A stretch of DNA of 64,000 bases from Rhodanobacter sp. C03 (GCF_002001175.1 NZ_MUNT01000007.1:62001-126000), one strand, 5' to 3'; numbered from the stretch's first letter, positions 31,327 to 42,140 are shown. Notes: generated from the letters alone by a model not told the origin. A program made the numbers and translations.

Positions 31327-32421
31327 ATGAACGCCCAGCCGAACCTTGGCATGCAGGTCACTACCTTCGAGAACCCGATGGGCATCGACGGTTTCGAATT
31401 CGTCGAGTTCGCCGCACCCGCGGGACGTGCCGGCGAACTACACGACCTGTTCAAGCGTATGGGCTTCACGGCCGTGCTGAAGCACAAGGCAAGGCCGATC
31501 ACCGTGTACCGGCAGAACGGTGTGAACTTCCTGCTCAATGAAGATCCGGATTCGTTTGCCGCCGATTTCGCCAAGGCGCACGGCCCCAGCGCCTGCGGTT
31601 TTGCGATCCGTTTCACCAAGCCGTCTGCTGAAGTGCTTGCGACCGTGCTCGGCAACGGTGGCGAGGTGGTGAGCGACAAGGCTGCCAGCAAGGCGGTCGA
31701 CGCGCCCGTGGTGAAGGGCATCGGCGACTGCATGCTGTACCTGATCGACCGTTACGGGAGCGCCGGCAGCATCTATGACGCCGATTACGCACCGATCGAA
31801 GGCGCCGAGCAGAACCCGCAGGGTTTCGGCCTCACCTTCATCGACCACCTCACCCACAACCTGTATTTCGGCAACATGCAGAAGTGGTCGGACTACTACG
31901 AGCGGCTGTTCAATTTCCGCGAGATCCGCTACTTCGACATCAAGGGCGCCAAGACCGGCCTCGTCTCCAAGGCAATGACCGCGCCGGATGGCGTCGTACG
32001 CATTCCGCTCAACGAATCCAGCGACCCGAAGAGCCAGATCAACGAATATCTCGACGCCTACCACGGTGAAGGCATCCAGCACATCGCCTGCTTCACCGAC
32101 GACATCTACACCACCGTGGAGAAGATGCGCGCGGCGGGTGTGGAATTCCTGGACACGCCGGACGCCTACTTCGAGGTGATCGACGTGCGCGTGCCGAATC
32201 ACGGCGAAGACGTGGCGCGGTTGGCGAAGAACAAGATCCTGATCGATGCCGACCTGGAGACCAAACAGCGCAAGCTGCTGCAGATCTTCACCCAGAACGC
32301 GATCGGTCCGATCTTCTTCGAGATCATCCAGCGCAAGGGCAACGAAGGTTTCGGCGAAGGCAACTTCCAGGCGCTGTTCGAGTCGATCGAGCGCGACCAG
32401 ATGAAGCGCGGTTTCCTGTAA
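31327..32421 (+). CDS. hppD: 4-hydroxyphenylpyruvate dioxygenase
   Basis: 364 residues. It converts 4-hydroxyphenylpyruvate to homogentisate, the second step of tyrosine breakdown, using non-heme iron. Iron ligands visible: His in FIDHLTHNL, His in GEGIQHIACFTDD, and Glu in GPIFFEIIQRKGNEGFGEGNF, the C-terminal family signature. The ATG at 31327 has GAGGAG eight bases upstream. First gene of hppD-hmgA-fahA. Confidence 0.96.
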   Translation: MNAQPNLGMQVTTFENPMGIDGFEFVEFAAPAGRAGELHDLFKRMGFTAVLKHKARPITVYRQNGVNFLLNEDPDSFAADFAKAHGPSACGFAIRFTKPSAEVLATVLGNGGEVVSDKAASKAVDAPVVKGIGDCMLYLIDRYGSAGSIYDADYAPIEGAEQNPQGFGLTFIDHLTHNLYFGNMQKWSDYYERLFNFREIRYFDIKGAKTGLVSKAMTAPDGVVRIPLNESSDPKSQINEYLDAYHGEGIQHIACFTDDIYTTVEKMRAAGVEFLDTPDAYFEVIDVRVPNHGEDVARLAKNKILIDADLETKQRKLLQIFTQNAIGPIFFEIIQRKGNEGFGEGNFQALFESIERDQMKRGFL

Positions 32422-32433
32422 GGATCTGTCCTC

Positions 32434-33741
32434 ATGGCGACGATCGTCAGCAACGGTTACCAATCCGGCTTCGGCAACGAGTTCGCCAGCGAGGCGATCG
32501 CTGGCGTGCTTCCGGTAGGGCAGAATTCGCCGCAGCGGGTGGCGCATGGCTTGTATGCGGAGCAGTTGTCCGGCACCGCATTCACCGCGCCGCGCCACAG
32601 CAACCGTCGCAGCTGGCTGTACCGGATCCGTCCGGCGGCCGTACATCAGCCGTTCCAGCCACTGGCGCATGCGACCTTCCACAATCGCTTCGACGAAGCG
32701 CCGGCGACGCCGAACCAGCTGCGCTGGAATCCACCGCCGATGCCGTCCCAGCCGACCGATTTTGTCGATGGACTGGTCACGCTGGCAGGTAACGGTGGTC
32801 CGGCCGAACAGGCCGGCGTGGGCATCCATGTCTATGCGGCGAATCGCTCGATGCAGGGGCGGTTTTTCTACGACGCCGACGGCGAGCTGCTGATCGTGCC
32901 GCAGCAAGGTGCCTTGCGACTGGCCACCGAGCTGGGTGTGCTGGACGTCGAGCCGCAGGAGATCGCGGTGATTCCGCGTGGTGTGCGTTTCCGTGTGGAA
33001 CTGGTGGACAGCGAGGCGCACGGCTATATCTGCGAGAACTTCGGCGCTTTGCTGCGGCTGCCGGATCTGGGCCCGATCGGCTCGAACTGCCTGGCCAATG
33101 CGCGCGATTTCCTCACCCCGCACGCGGCGTACGAAGACGTCGAGGGCGCGTTCGAGCTGATCGCGAAGTTCCAGGGCGCGCTGTGGTCGGCGAAGATTGG
33201 TCATTCACCGCTGGACGTGGTCGCCTGGCACGGCAACTACGTGCCGTACAAATACGATCTGCGTCGATTCAACACGATCGGCTCGATCAGTTTCGATCAT
33301 CCCGATCCGTCGATCTTCACCGTGCTGACCTCGCCCAGCGAGCAGGAAGGCACCGCCAATGTGGACCTGGCGATCTTCCCGCCGCGCTGGCTGGTGGCGC
33401 AGCATACGTTCCGGCCGCCGTGGTTCCACCGCAACGTGGCCAGCGAATTCATGGGTCTGATTACCGGCGTGTACGACGCCAAGGCCGAAGGCTTCCTGCC
33501 CGGTGGCGCCTCGCTGCACAACTGCATGAGCGGGCACGGGCCCGATGCGGCCACGTTCGAGAAAGCCTCGGTCGCTGACCTGTCGAAGCCGGACGTCATC
33601 GGCGGCACGATGGCCTTCATGTTCGAGACGCGCAAGGTGATCCGACCCACGCATCAGGCGCTGGATTCGGCGCAGCTGCAGGAAAACTATCATGAGTGCT
33701 GGCAGGGCATCCGCAAGCATTTCGATCCGTCGCAGGCGTAA
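32434..33741 (+). CDS. hmgA: homogentisate 1,2-dioxygenase
   Basis: 435 residues, family length. It opens the homogentisate ring to maleylacetoacetate. Recognised by [15 protein letters not shown] at the start, [20 protein letters not shown], and the iron-binding C-terminal region ([34 protein letters not shown]). It starts 12 bases after hppD and is followed by fahA after 30 bases, so it is part of one operon. Confidence 0.97.
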   Translation: MATIVSNGYQSGFGNEFASEAIAGVLPVGQNSPQRVAHGLYAEQLSGTAFTAPRHSNRRSWLYRIRPAAVHQPFQPLAHATFHNRFDEAPATPNQLRWNPPPMPSQPTDFVDGLVTLAGNGGPAEQAGVGIHVYAANRSMQGRFFYDADGELLIVPQQGALRLATELGVLDVEPQEIAVIPRGVRFRVELVDSEAHGYICENFGALLRLPDLGPIGSNCLANARDFLTPHAAYEDVEGAFELIAKFQGALWSAKIGHSPLDVVAWHGNYVPYKYDLRRFNTIGSISFDHPDPSIFTVLTSPSEQEGTANVDLAIFPPRWLVAQHTFRPPWFHRNVASEFMGLITGVYDAKAEGFLPGGASLHNCMSGHGPDAATFEKASVADLSKPDVIGGTMAFMFETRKVIRPTHQALDSAQLQENYHECWQGIRKHFDPSQA

Positions 33742-33771
33742 GCCGCCGCACCGTTCAGTCTGGAGAAACGC

Positions 33772-34758
33772 ATGAAGCTGGGAAGTCTGAAGGAAGGCGG
33801 CCGCGACGGTACGCTGATCGTGGTCAGCCGTGACCTGACGAAGGCCGTGAAGGCCAGCGCCATCGCGCCGACATTGCAGGCCGCGCTCGACGACTGGTCC
33901 AACAGTGCGCCGCGACTGAACGCGTTGTCGGATGAATTGAACGAAGGCAACGCCAGCGGCGCATTTGCGCTGGACATGGCGGCACTCGCCTCGCCGCTGC
34001 CGCGCGCCTACGAGTTCGTCGATGGCTCGGCCTATCTTCCTCACGTCGAGCGCGTGCGCCGTGCTCGCGGCGCCGAGGTGCCGAAGTCGTTCTACACCGA
34101 TCCGCTGATGTATCAGGCGACCAGCGCCGGCTTTCTCGGCCCGCGCGATCCGGTGGTGGTGCAGAGCGAGGATTACGGCATCGATCTGGAGGCCGAAGTG
34201 ATCGTGATCACCGACGACGTGCCGATGGCGGTGACGCCGGCGCAGGCGTCGGAGCATATCCAGTTGGTCGGCCTGATCAATGACGTGTCGTTGCGCGGAC
34301 TGATCCCGGGCGAGCTGGCCAAGGGCTTCGGTTTTGTTCAGTCCAAGCCGCGTTCGGCGCTGTCGCCGGTACTGGTGACGCCGGATGAGCTGGGCGACGC
34401 GTGGCAGGGCGACAAGCTACACCTGCCGATGCGCACCTGGTTGAACGGTGCGTGGTTCGGCGAGGCCGAGTGCGGTGTCGACATGCAGTTCAGCTTCGCC
34501 GACCTGGTGGCGCACGTGGCGAAGACGCGGCCGCTGACCGCCGGCACCATCGTCGGCTCCGGCACTATCGCGAACGAGGACACCGGCAAGGGCGCTTCCT
34601 GTCTGGCCGAGCAGCGCACGGTGGAAACCCTGCGTGACGGCAAGCCGAGCACGCCGTTCCTGAAGTTTGGTGACCGCCTGAAGATCGACATCACCGATGC
34701 CGGCGGGGCCTCGATCTTCGGTTCGATCGAGCAGCAGATCGCGCCATACCAGGGTTGA
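33772..34758 (+). CDS. fahA: fumarylacetoacetate hydrolase family protein
   Basis: 328 residues. It ends the pathway by splitting fumarylacetoacetate to fumarate and acetoacetate. The FAH fold is visible: DLEAEVIVITDDVPM (acidic metal ligands), LVGLINDVSLRGLIPGELAKGFGFVQSKPRSALSPVLVTPDEL, and GTIVGSGTIANED. Context with hmgA makes the assignment firm. The isomerase needed between hmgA and this enzyme is encoded 13 kb away (maiA). Confidence 0.93.
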   Translation: MKLGSLKEGGRDGTLIVVSRDLTKAVKASAIAPTLQAALDDWSNSAPRLNALSDELNEGNASGAFALDMAALASPLPRAYEFVDGSAYLPHVERVRRARGAEVPKSFYTDPLMYQATSAGFLGPRDPVVVQSEDYGIDLEAEVIVITDDVPMAVTPAQASEHIQLVGLINDVSLRGLIPGELAKGFGFVQSKPRSALSPVLVTPDELGDAWQGDKLHLPMRTWLNGAWFGEAECGVDMQFSFADLVAHVAKTRPLTAGTIVGSGTIANEDTGKGASCLAEQRTVETLRDGKPSTPFLKFGDRLKIDITDAGGASIFGSIEQQIAPYQG

Positions 34759-34895
34759 TGCCTTGGCTGACAGGGCACGCGTCGGATCCTGTCATGTAAC
34801 AACACGTGCTTTATCGGCGGGTGGTGAAGCCGCGCCATGGCGAGTGGCGCGGCGATGGCATGGCCGACAGGAACCCCCGGACGGGTGGGCAATCG

Positions 34896-35432
34896 CTACC
34901 AGATGAGATCGTCCGGTACCTGGAACTGCTGGTAGTACTCATCGTCGTGATCGCTGCCGGCGTCGGTGCTGCGGCCATGGTCGAGCACGATCATCGCCGC
35001 ATCGCGGGCGTAAACCTTGTCGGCGGCGACGCGGGGCAGCAGCTCGTAGCCCTGATCGTGGCGCACGATCACCAGCGCGCCGCTGGCCAGCTGCGCACGC
35101 AACGCCTCATTTACCAGCACGCTACGGATCTTCTCCCCATCGGTGAAGCGGTAGGCGATCTCGCCTTCGCGTTTCTGTTTTTGGCTCTCGACGATCTGGT
35201 GGATCTGGGTGCGCTGCTCGTTGGCGTGCGCTTGCGCGTTGCGCTCGGCCGCCAGCGCACGATCGCGTTCGGCACGCTCCGCCTGCAGCCGCTTAGCATC
35301 GACCTGCTCGGAGGTGGGCGCCACTGGCGTTTTACCCTGGCGCTGCTTGGTCTGCTCGCGCACCACCTGGGCCACCTTGTTCTTGTTGACCAGGCCGGCC
35401 TTGAGCAGCTGTTCTTGCAGGGGATTGCGCAT
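34896..35432 (-). CDS. DUF2058 family protein
   Basis: 178 residues. It begins MRNPLQEQLLKAGLVNKNKVAQVVREQTKQR, a highly charged helical region (about 1-90, rich in Lys, Gln, Arg, Ala), followed by the conserved IAYRFTDGEKIRSVLVNEALRAQLASGALVIVRHDQGYELLPRVAADKV of DUF2058. These are soluble proteins of unknown function, possibly nucleoid- or RNA-associated by charge. The start at 35432 gives the family N-terminus. Confidence 0.85.
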   Translation of the reverse strand: MRNPLQEQLLKAGLVNKNKVAQVVREQTKQRQGKTPVAPTSEQVDAKRLQAERAERDRALAAERNAQAHANEQRTQIHQIVESQKQKREGEIAYRFTDGEKIRSVLVNEALRAQLASGALVIVRHDQGYELLPRVAADKVYARDAAMIVLDHGRSTDAGSDHDDEYYQQFQVPDDLIW

Positions 35433-35606
35433 ACGGACGATGGGGTGACTGGGCAGGATCGCAGACGTGATTGTACCGGCGTGGCCCATATCCGGCTCAC
35501 ACGGCTTCGACATGCCTGTCGGGTGATACCGGCCTGATATTGGCCTCGTCTTTCTGGCCACGGCCATGTTCTACTTGTAGGCCCTTTATTTCTCGCGAGG
35601 TGCAAC

Positions 35607-36107
35607 ATGTCCAACGTCACGCTCAAGGGTCAGCCAATCAGCATCGACGGCCAGTTTCCGGCGGTGGGTACGCCGGCACCGGCGTTCAGCCTGGTCGGTG
35701 GTGATCTGTCCGACGTCACGCTGTCGAAGTTTTCGGGCAAGCGCAAGGTGCTGAATATTTTTCCGAGCGTCGATACGCCGACCTGCGCGATGTCCGTCCG
35801 TCACTTCAACGAGTCGGCCAGCCAGCTCGACAACACCGTGGTGCTGTGCATCTCGGCCGACCTGCCGTTTGCGCAGGCACGTTTTTGCGGCGCCGAAGGG
35901 CTGAGTCAGGTAGTCAATCTGTCGCTGATGCGCGGGCACCAGTTCCTCAACGACTACGGCGTAGCGATTGCCAGCGGCCCGCTGGCGGGTCTGGCTGCGC
36001 GCGCGGTCGTGGTGCTGGACGAGCACGACAAGGTGATCCATGCCGAGATGGTCGGCGAGATCGCGGATGAGCCGAACTACGACGCGGCCCTAGCTGCGTT
36101 GAGCTGA
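35607..36107 (+). CDS. tpx: thiol peroxidase
   Basis: 166 residues. An atypical two-cysteine peroxiredoxin reducing lipid and hydrogen peroxides with thioredoxin. Peroxidatic C60 in [15 protein letters not shown] and resolving C94 in ARFCGAEGL, both in the usual Tpx positions. Probably periplasmic in some species, but no signal peptide is seen here. GCGAGG lies eight bases before the ATG. Convergent with the truncated hemoglobin gene. Confidence 0.95.
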   Translation: MSNVTLKGQPISIDGQFPAVGTPAPAFSLVGGDLSDVTLSKFSGKRKVLNIFPSVDTPTCAMSVRHFNESASQLDNTVVLCISADLPFAQARFCGAEGLSQVVNLSLMRGHQFLNDYGVAIASGPLAGLAARAVVVLDEHDKVIHAEMVGEIADEPNYDAALAALS

Positions 36108-36116
36108 TGCTTTGAG

Positions 36117-36146
36117 CAACGCGTGGGCAACCCAGCCCACGCGTTG
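36117..36146. terminator. terminator hairpin between tpx and truncated hemoglobin
   Basis: CAACGCGTGGGC-AACCCA-GCCCACGCGTTG: a perfect 12-base stem between convergent genes, followed by a T-rich stretch on the plus strand. Confidence 0.85.
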
Positions 36147-36151
36147 CGAAT

Positions 36152-36571
36152 TTATTTTCGAGGCTGTCCCACGATCGGGATGCCGAGCGGTCGTGCTTGC
36201 GGATGTTCCGGAATATTCAGACCCAGGCGCAGGCTGCGGCCAATACGCTCGGCGTACTCGATCATTTGCGCTGTGCCGGCTTCATCCAGTATTTCGGGTG
36301 CGGTCTCTCGCCACAGCGCCAGCCAGCGTTCGAAATGTTCGGGGCGGATCGCCGGCTGAGCGCGATGGGCGCCCATCGGATTGCCGCGGTAGCTGTTGGC
36401 GCGTAATGCCACCGAACACCAAAAGGACGTCAGCAACTGCTTGTGCTCGTCCCAGTCATGCACGGCCGTGTTGAATACCGGGCCGAGCAGCAGGTCAGTA
36501 CGGACCTTGTCGTAGAAGCGGTCGACCAGCCGTGTGATGCCTGCTTCGTCGAGGGTGGATGAGGTGTCCAT
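36152..36571 (-). CDS. group III truncated hemoglobin
   Basis: 139 residues (or 142 from an ATG nine bases upstream). Globin-like helices: ITRLVDRFYDKVRTDLLLGPVFN, DEHKQLLTSFWCSVAL, and the proximal-heme segment RPEHFERWLALWRETAPEIL, matching group III (P-type) truncated hemoglobins. Function unknown; NO/oxygen chemistry or microaerobic roles have been proposed for the family. Located beside thiol peroxidase, in line with oxidative or nitrosative stress. Confidence 0.87.
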   Translation of the reverse strand: MDTSSTLDEAGITRLVDRFYDKVRTDLLLGPVFNTAVHDWDEHKQLLTSFWCSVALRANSYRGNPMGAHRAQPAIRPEHFERWLALWRETAPEILDEAGTAQMIEYAERIGRSLRLGLNIPEHPQARPLGIPIVGQPRK

Positions 36572-36663
36572 GCCGTCCATGGTAGGACGTACCCGCGGTT
36601 GACCCGTGCGGCATGTCGCCGCTGCGCTGGTTTCGTGGAGGTCGACGACGGTCAGCTCGATCC

Positions 36664-36697
36664 ATAAAAAACCGCGCCAGTTGGCGCGGTTTTTTAT
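36664..36697. terminator. bidirectional terminator downstream of gapA
   Basis: ATAAAAAACCGCGCCA-GT-TGGCGCGGTTTTTTAT. The A-run and T-run flank a 9-base GC stem, so it works on both strands; its main use is probably for gapA, which ends at 36715. Confidence 0.92.
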
Positions 36698-36714
36698 CTC
36701 GGGAAAGGGCACCC

Positions 36715-37797
<1,083 letters not shown>

Positions 37798-37953
37798 TTA
37801 CAGCCAAACCGGGCCCGGTGCTTGACCATGTCCAGCGAGTCGAATGCGCGGAGAAAGAGGCGGCCGATATCGCCGCGTCGCGCAGACGAGGCTTGCCAAG
37901 CGGTCAATCGGTTGTGGCAGACTCCAGCGATTCATTTGCAGGAATCCTCAAGC

Positions 37954-38766
37954 ATGTCAGCTACCCGCCGCCTCACCACCGCCTTGCTCGCCTGTCTGAT
38001 CGTTGCGCCCGTGCAGGCGTGGGGGCCGCTCGGCCACAGCGTGGTGGCCGAACTGGCGCAGCGGCATCTGAGCCCGGCCGCCGAGGCCGAGGTGGAACGC
38101 TTGCTGGCGCCGGATCACACCCACTCGCTGGCCGATATCTCCAGCTGGCCGGACCAGATCCAGGATGACCCGGCACAGGCGGTGCTGTGGAAGCAGACGC
38201 GTCCGCTGCATTACATCGATTTCCGCACCGGCGATTGCAACTACACGCCGCCGCGCGACTGCAAGGATGGCAAATGCGTGGTCGCGGGATTGCAGCACTA
38301 TGTCGATGTATTGGGCGATCGCAGCCAGTCGGATGCTGCCCGCCTCGAGGCGCTGAAATTCGTGGTGCATTTCGCCGGCGACATCCATCAGCCGCTGCAT
38401 GCCGGCTCGCGTGACGACAAGGGCGGCAACACCTATCAGGTGCAGTTCGAGGGCAAGGGCAGCAACCTGCATCGGGTGTGGGATTCGGGCATGCTGAAAA
38501 CCCGTGGCCTCGACGTGCAGGCGTATGCGCAGACGCTCGATGCGCATGGCCCGGTATCGATGCCGTTGCCGATCGCGCCGCTCGACAACCCTTACGCACA
38601 GTGGGCGGAAGAATCCTGCCGGATCACCGCCGAAGCCGGCTTCTATCCGGCTGACCACAAGATCGGTCAGGCCTATGTCGATGCCGAGCTGCCGGTGGCC
38701 GAAATGCGCCTGCGCGAAGGTGGCCGCCGCCTGGCCGAGGTGCTCAACCTCACACTCACGCCGTAG
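37954..38766 (+). CDS. secreted S1/P1-type nuclease
   Basis: 270 residues with a signal peptide ending ...APVQA before W23. In S1/P1 enzymes the mature N-terminal Trp is itself a zinc ligand, and here W23-GPLGH28 would become residue 1, so processing is needed for activity. Other zinc ligands sit in FVVHFAGDIHQPLHAG and GGNTYQVQFEGKGSNLHRVWD. These enzymes cut single-stranded RNA and DNA and remove 3' phosphates outside the cell, releasing nucleotides and phosphate. AGGA lies about nine bases before the ATG. No co-oriented partner. Confidence 0.9.
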   Translation: MSATRRLTTALLACLIVAPVQAWGPLGHSVVAELAQRHLSPAAEAEVERLLAPDHTHSLADISSWPDQIQDDPAQAVLWKQTRPLHYIDFRTGDCNYTPPRDCKDGKCVVAGLQHYVDVLGDRSQSDAARLEALKFVVHFAGDIHQPLHAGSRDDKGGNTYQVQFEGKGSNLHRVWDSGMLKTRGLDVQAYAQTLDAHGPVSMPLPIAPLDNPYAQWAEESCRITAEAGFYPADHKIGQAYVDAELPVAEMRLREGGRRLAEVLNLTLTP

Positions 38767-38872
38767 ACGCGAGACGTAACATCCGACCGGCGCATACGAT
38801 GGCAGTGACGTGTAGCGCATTGCATACGAATGCAGGGTGGCGAACCGTCCTGCATCTGCTAGCCTCGGCGAC

Positions 38873-40345
38873 ATGACCGACACGCCACTACGCCGCACCA
38901 AGATTGTTGCCACCCTCGGCCCCGCCACCGATGCGCCGGGCATGCTCGAGAAACTGATCGCCGAAGGCGTCGACGTGGTTCGCCTGAACCTCTCGCATGG
39001 CCAGCCCGACGATCACCGCGCACGCGCCAACGCCGTGCGTATCGCCGCGGCCGCGGCCGGCCGCGAGGTCGGCATTCTGGCCGACCTGCAGGGTCCGAAA
39101 ATCCGCATCGAGACGTTCGCGAACGGGCCGGTGGAACTGGCCGACGGCGCGTTGTTCGTTCTCGATTGCCGCCCGGATGCGCCGGCCGGCGATGCCACGC
39201 GGGTCGGCGTCAGCTACTACGAACTGCCGCACGACGTACATGCCGACGACGTGCTGCTGCTGGACGACGGCTTGGTCGCGCTGACCGTGCTGGAGGTGGT
39301 TGGTGCCGAGGTGCGTTGCCGCGTGCTGATCGGTGGCAAGCTGTCCAATCGCAAGGGCCTCAATCGGCAGGGCGGCGGACTCTCGGTCACGGCGCTGTCG
39401 GACAAGGACAAGGCCGACATCAAGCTGGCTGCCGAAATCGGTGCGGACTTCCTCGCCGTATCGTTCGTGCGCTCGGCCGAAGACATGCACCAGGCGCGTC
39501 GCCTGCTGCTCGAGGCTGGCGGCAGCGCGGCGCTGGTGGCGAAGATCGAACGCGCCGACGCGATCCCGGTACTGGGCGAGATCATCGACGCCTCCGACGT
39601 GGTGATGGTGGCGCGTGGCGACCTCGGCGTGGAGATCGGCGATGCCGAATTGCCTGGCCTGCAGAAGAAGATCATCCGCGAATCGGTGCAGCGCAATCGG
39701 GCGGTGATCACTGCCACGCAGATGCTGCAGTCGATGGTGCGTTCGCCGATCCCGACCCGCGCCGAGGTGCTGGATGTCGCCAATGCGGTGATCGACGGCA
39801 CCGACGCGGTGATGCTGTCGGAGGAAACCGCCGCCGGCGCGCATCCGGACAAGGCGGTGGCGGCGATGCGCCGAATCTGTCTCGGCGCGGAGCGCCAGTT
39901 CGAGCCGAAGGAAGACCTGACCACCGCGGCGCACCGGCTGGATCGCACCGACCAGGCAATCGCGCTGGCCGCGATGCTGCTGGCCGGCGAGCTCGGTGTG
40001 CGCGCCATTGTGGCGCTGACCGAGTCCGGCGCCACCGCGCAATGGCTGTCGCGCTACCGCACCGCGGTGCCGATCTATGCACTGTCGCCGCTGGCCGGTG
40101 CGCGTCGACGCATGTTGATGCTGCGCGATGTGCAACCGGTCGAGTTTGTTGCGCACGTGGGCCAGAATTCGGCGGCTACCGCTCGCGCTGCGGTGCAGCA
40201 GCTGTTCGCGCAGGGCCGCCTGAGCGAAGGCGATCGCGTGGTACTCACCCACGGCGACCATGTCGGTCAGGGCGGCGGTACCAATACCCTGAAGCTGCTT
40301 TCGGTCGGCGCCGACGGCATGGTGGAGAGCCTGCGCGATCTTTGA
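38873..40345 (+). CDS. pyk: pyruvate kinase
   Basis: 490 residues. N-terminal RRTKIVATLGPATD, VVRLNLSHGQPDDH, the active-site loop VMVARGDLGVEIGDAELPGLQKKIIRE, and a C-terminal allosteric domain ending in GTNTLKLLSV. Converts PEP and ADP to pyruvate and ATP. The ATG at 38873 is chosen for family length; an upstream in-frame start adds residues without similarity. Confidence 0.95.
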   Translation: MTDTPLRRTKIVATLGPATDAPGMLEKLIAEGVDVVRLNLSHGQPDDHRARANAVRIAAAAAGREVGILADLQGPKIRIETFANGPVELADGALFVLDCRPDAPAGDATRVGVSYYELPHDVHADDVLLLDDGLVALTVLEVVGAEVRCRVLIGGKLSNRKGLNRQGGGLSVTALSDKDKADIKLAAEIGADFLAVSFVRSAEDMHQARRLLLEAGGSAALVAKIERADAIPVLGEIIDASDVVMVARGDLGVEIGDAELPGLQKKIIRESVQRNRAVITATQMLQSMVRSPIPTRAEVLDVANAVIDGTDAVMLSEETAAGAHPDKAVAAMRRICLGAERQFEPKEDLTTAAHRLDRTDQAIALAAMLLAGELGVRAIVALTESGATAQWLSRYRTAVPIYALSPLAGARRRMLMLRDVQPVEFVAHVGQNSAATARAAVQQLFAQGRLSEGDRVVLTHGDHVGQGGGTNTLKLLSVGADGMVESLRDL

Positions 40346-40442
40346 TGCTTGCTGCCGGCTGTCCGGCCGACGGTGGTCGACTGCCGTCGGCGCACCGGCC
40401 GGTTACACTCTGATCTTGCCGTAGTCCGCACAGGAGATCGCC

Positions 40443-40889
40443 ATGAAAACGATGTTTCGACCGCTTCGCCAAGGCCTGTTGCTGGCATTGACAATGGGTT
40501 TCATGGCAACGCTGCTGGCGCAGGATCAGGCGCACAAGGTCGACCAGCAGGACCTCTACCGCTACTGGATCCAGATCAACCCCAAGGTGCAGATGGATGC
40601 GCCGAACAGCGGGCTGAATCTGGACAAGCCCGGTTGCGCCGCGGTGACCTACACGGTCGGCTCCGACGGCGTGCCGCTGGATGTGCAGGTGGCCAAGCTG
40701 GTACCCAAGAGCGATCTGGGTCCGGCCGCGCGCAGTGCGGTGGCCAATTTTCGTTATGGTCCGTCGCTGAGCAACCGTATCGGCCAGCCGGTGTCCACTT
40801 ATTACACCGTGGTGTTCAATGCGCCTGCGGACCCGGCGCAGCGCCAGCAGCTGATGGATGCATGCAAGCTGCCCGGCTACGCACCCTGA
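40443..40889 (+). CDS. secreted TonB C-terminal-domain protein
   Basis: 148 residues. A signal peptide or short anchor (LRQGLLLALTMGFMATLLAQ), then GCAAVTYTVGSDGVPLDVQVAKLVPKSDLGPAARSAVANFRYGPSLSNRIGQPVSTYYTVVFNAP, a TonB_C-type fold. Unlike a real TonB it lacks the proline-rich periplasm-spanning linker, so energy transduction is doubtful. AGGAG lies seven bases before the ATG. It sits between pyk and fba. Confidence 0.75.
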   Translation: MKTMFRPLRQGLLLALTMGFMATLLAQDQAHKVDQQDLYRYWIQINPKVQMDAPNSGLNLDKPGCAAVTYTVGSDGVPLDVQVAKLVPKSDLGPAARSAVANFRYGPSLSNRIGQPVSTYYTVVFNAPADPAQRQQLMDACKLPGYAP

Positions 40890-40944
40890 ATCGGTATTGA
40901 TCAGACGCTCGCGCGGGCCGCACGTCAGTCTGGCCAAACTGGCC

Positions 40945-40950
40945 TATAAT
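40945..40950 (+). promoter_or_regulatory. candidate -10 box of fba
   Basis: A perfect TATAAT at 40945-40950, about 85 bases before the fba start; the -35 region is poor, so an activator may be needed. It is preceded by the short inverted repeat GGCC-AAACT-GGCC. Confidence 0.45.
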
Positions 40951-41034
40951 TGACGCTTTGAACCATGCCGCTTCGCTCCCGAGGCGGCTTCAATCTTTGC
41001 GTGGGCTGCGATTGCCTCGCTATACGGAGTCGTC

Positions 41035-42039
41035 ATGAGTATTGAAGATCTCGAAAGCATCGCCCTGGCGATGGTCGCGCCCGGCAAGGGCATCATCGCC
41101 ATCGACGAGTCGACCAACACCATCAAGAAGCGCTTCGAGGCCGTCGGCATCGAGAACACCGAGGAAAACCGTCGCGCCTACCGCGAGCTGTTGCTCACCA
41201 CGCCGGGCCTGAACGAGCACATCTCCGGCGCGATCCTGTACGACGAGACGATCCGCCAGTCGACCAAGGACGGCGTGCCGTTCACCACGTTGATGAAGAA
41301 GCTCGGCATCATCCCGGGCATCAAGGTCGACAAGGGCCCGCAGCCGCTGGCCGGTTTCCCGGGTGACGTGGTCACCGAAGGCCTGGACGGTCTGCGCGAG
41401 CGCCTGCAGGAATATGCCAAGCTGGGCGCGCAGTTCGCCAAGTGGCGCGCGGTGATCAACATCAGCGAAGACAACCCCAGCTCCACCGCGATCGAAGCGA
41501 ATTGCCACGTGCTGGCCCGCTATGCCGCGCTGTGCCAGGAAGCGGGCATCGTGCCGATGGTCGAGCCCGAGGTGATCATGGACGGCGACCACAGCATCGA
41601 AGTCAGCTACGAGGTGCACGAAGCCGTGCTGCGCAGCCTGTTCAATGCGTTGTACGAGCAGAACGTGATGCTGGAAGGCACCATCCTGAAGGTCAGCATG
41701 GTCATTCCGGGCAAGGATTCGGACGAGCAGGTCGACGTCGAGGAAGTGGCCGAGGCCACCGTGCGCGTGCTCAAGACCACCGTGCCGGCGTCGCTGCCGG
41801 GCATCGTGTTCCTCTCCGGCGGCCAGACCGACTTGCAGTCCACTGCACATCTGAACGCGATGAACCAGATCGGTCCGCATCCGTGGCCGCTGTCGTTCTC
41901 CTACGGTCGCGCCATGCAGCAGGCGGCACTGAAGCTGTGGGCGAAGGACATGAAGGCGAACTACGCCGACGCACAGAAGACCGTGCACGCCCGCGCGCGC
42001 GACAATGGCCTGGCTGCACTGGGTCAGTGGAAGGGCTGA
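41035..42039 (+). CDS. fba: class I fructose-bisphosphate aldolase
   Basis: 334 residues of the animal/plant-like class I type: IALAMVAPGKGIIAIDESTNTIKKRFE, AKWRAVINI, Schiff-base K219 in LEGTILKVSMVIPG, and FLSGGQTDLQSTAHLNAMN. It needs no metal. Class I enzymes of this kind occur in Xanthomonadales. It cleaves fructose-1,6-bisphosphate and runs in reverse in gluconeogenesis. Followed by a terminator. Confidence 0.95.
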   Translation: MSIEDLESIALAMVAPGKGIIAIDESTNTIKKRFEAVGIENTEENRRAYRELLLTTPGLNEHISGAILYDETIRQSTKDGVPFTTLMKKLGIIPGIKVDKGPQPLAGFPGDVVTEGLDGLRERLQEYAKLGAQFAKWRAVINISEDNPSSTAIEANCHVLARYAALCQEAGIVPMVEPEVIMDGDHSIEVSYEVHEAVLRSLFNALYEQNVMLEGTILKVSMVIPGKDSDEQVDVEEVAEATVRVLKTTVPASLPGIVFLSGGQTDLQSTAHLNAMNQIGPHPWPLSFSYGRAMQQAALKLWAKDMKANYADAQKTVHARARDNGLAALGQWKG

Positions 42040-42090
42040 TCGCGCGGAAGCGCACTCTGCAGGCATCCAGGCATGCTGAGGTAGAAAAAG

Positions 42091-42116
42091 AACGGGCGCC
42101 TTGCGGCGCCCGTTTT
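42091..42116. terminator. terminator between fba and the beta-barrel gene
   Basis: AACGGGCGCC-TTGC-GGCGCCCGTTTT with A-rich flank on the left: a 10-base stem usable from both sides. Confidence 0.88.
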
Positions 42117-42140
42117 AGTTGCAGACCATGGATCAATCGA

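Noticed and set aside
31438..33204. 588-codon open frame opposite hppD and hmgA
   Set aside because: Covers two well-identified enzymes and the gap between them; no domain on that strand.
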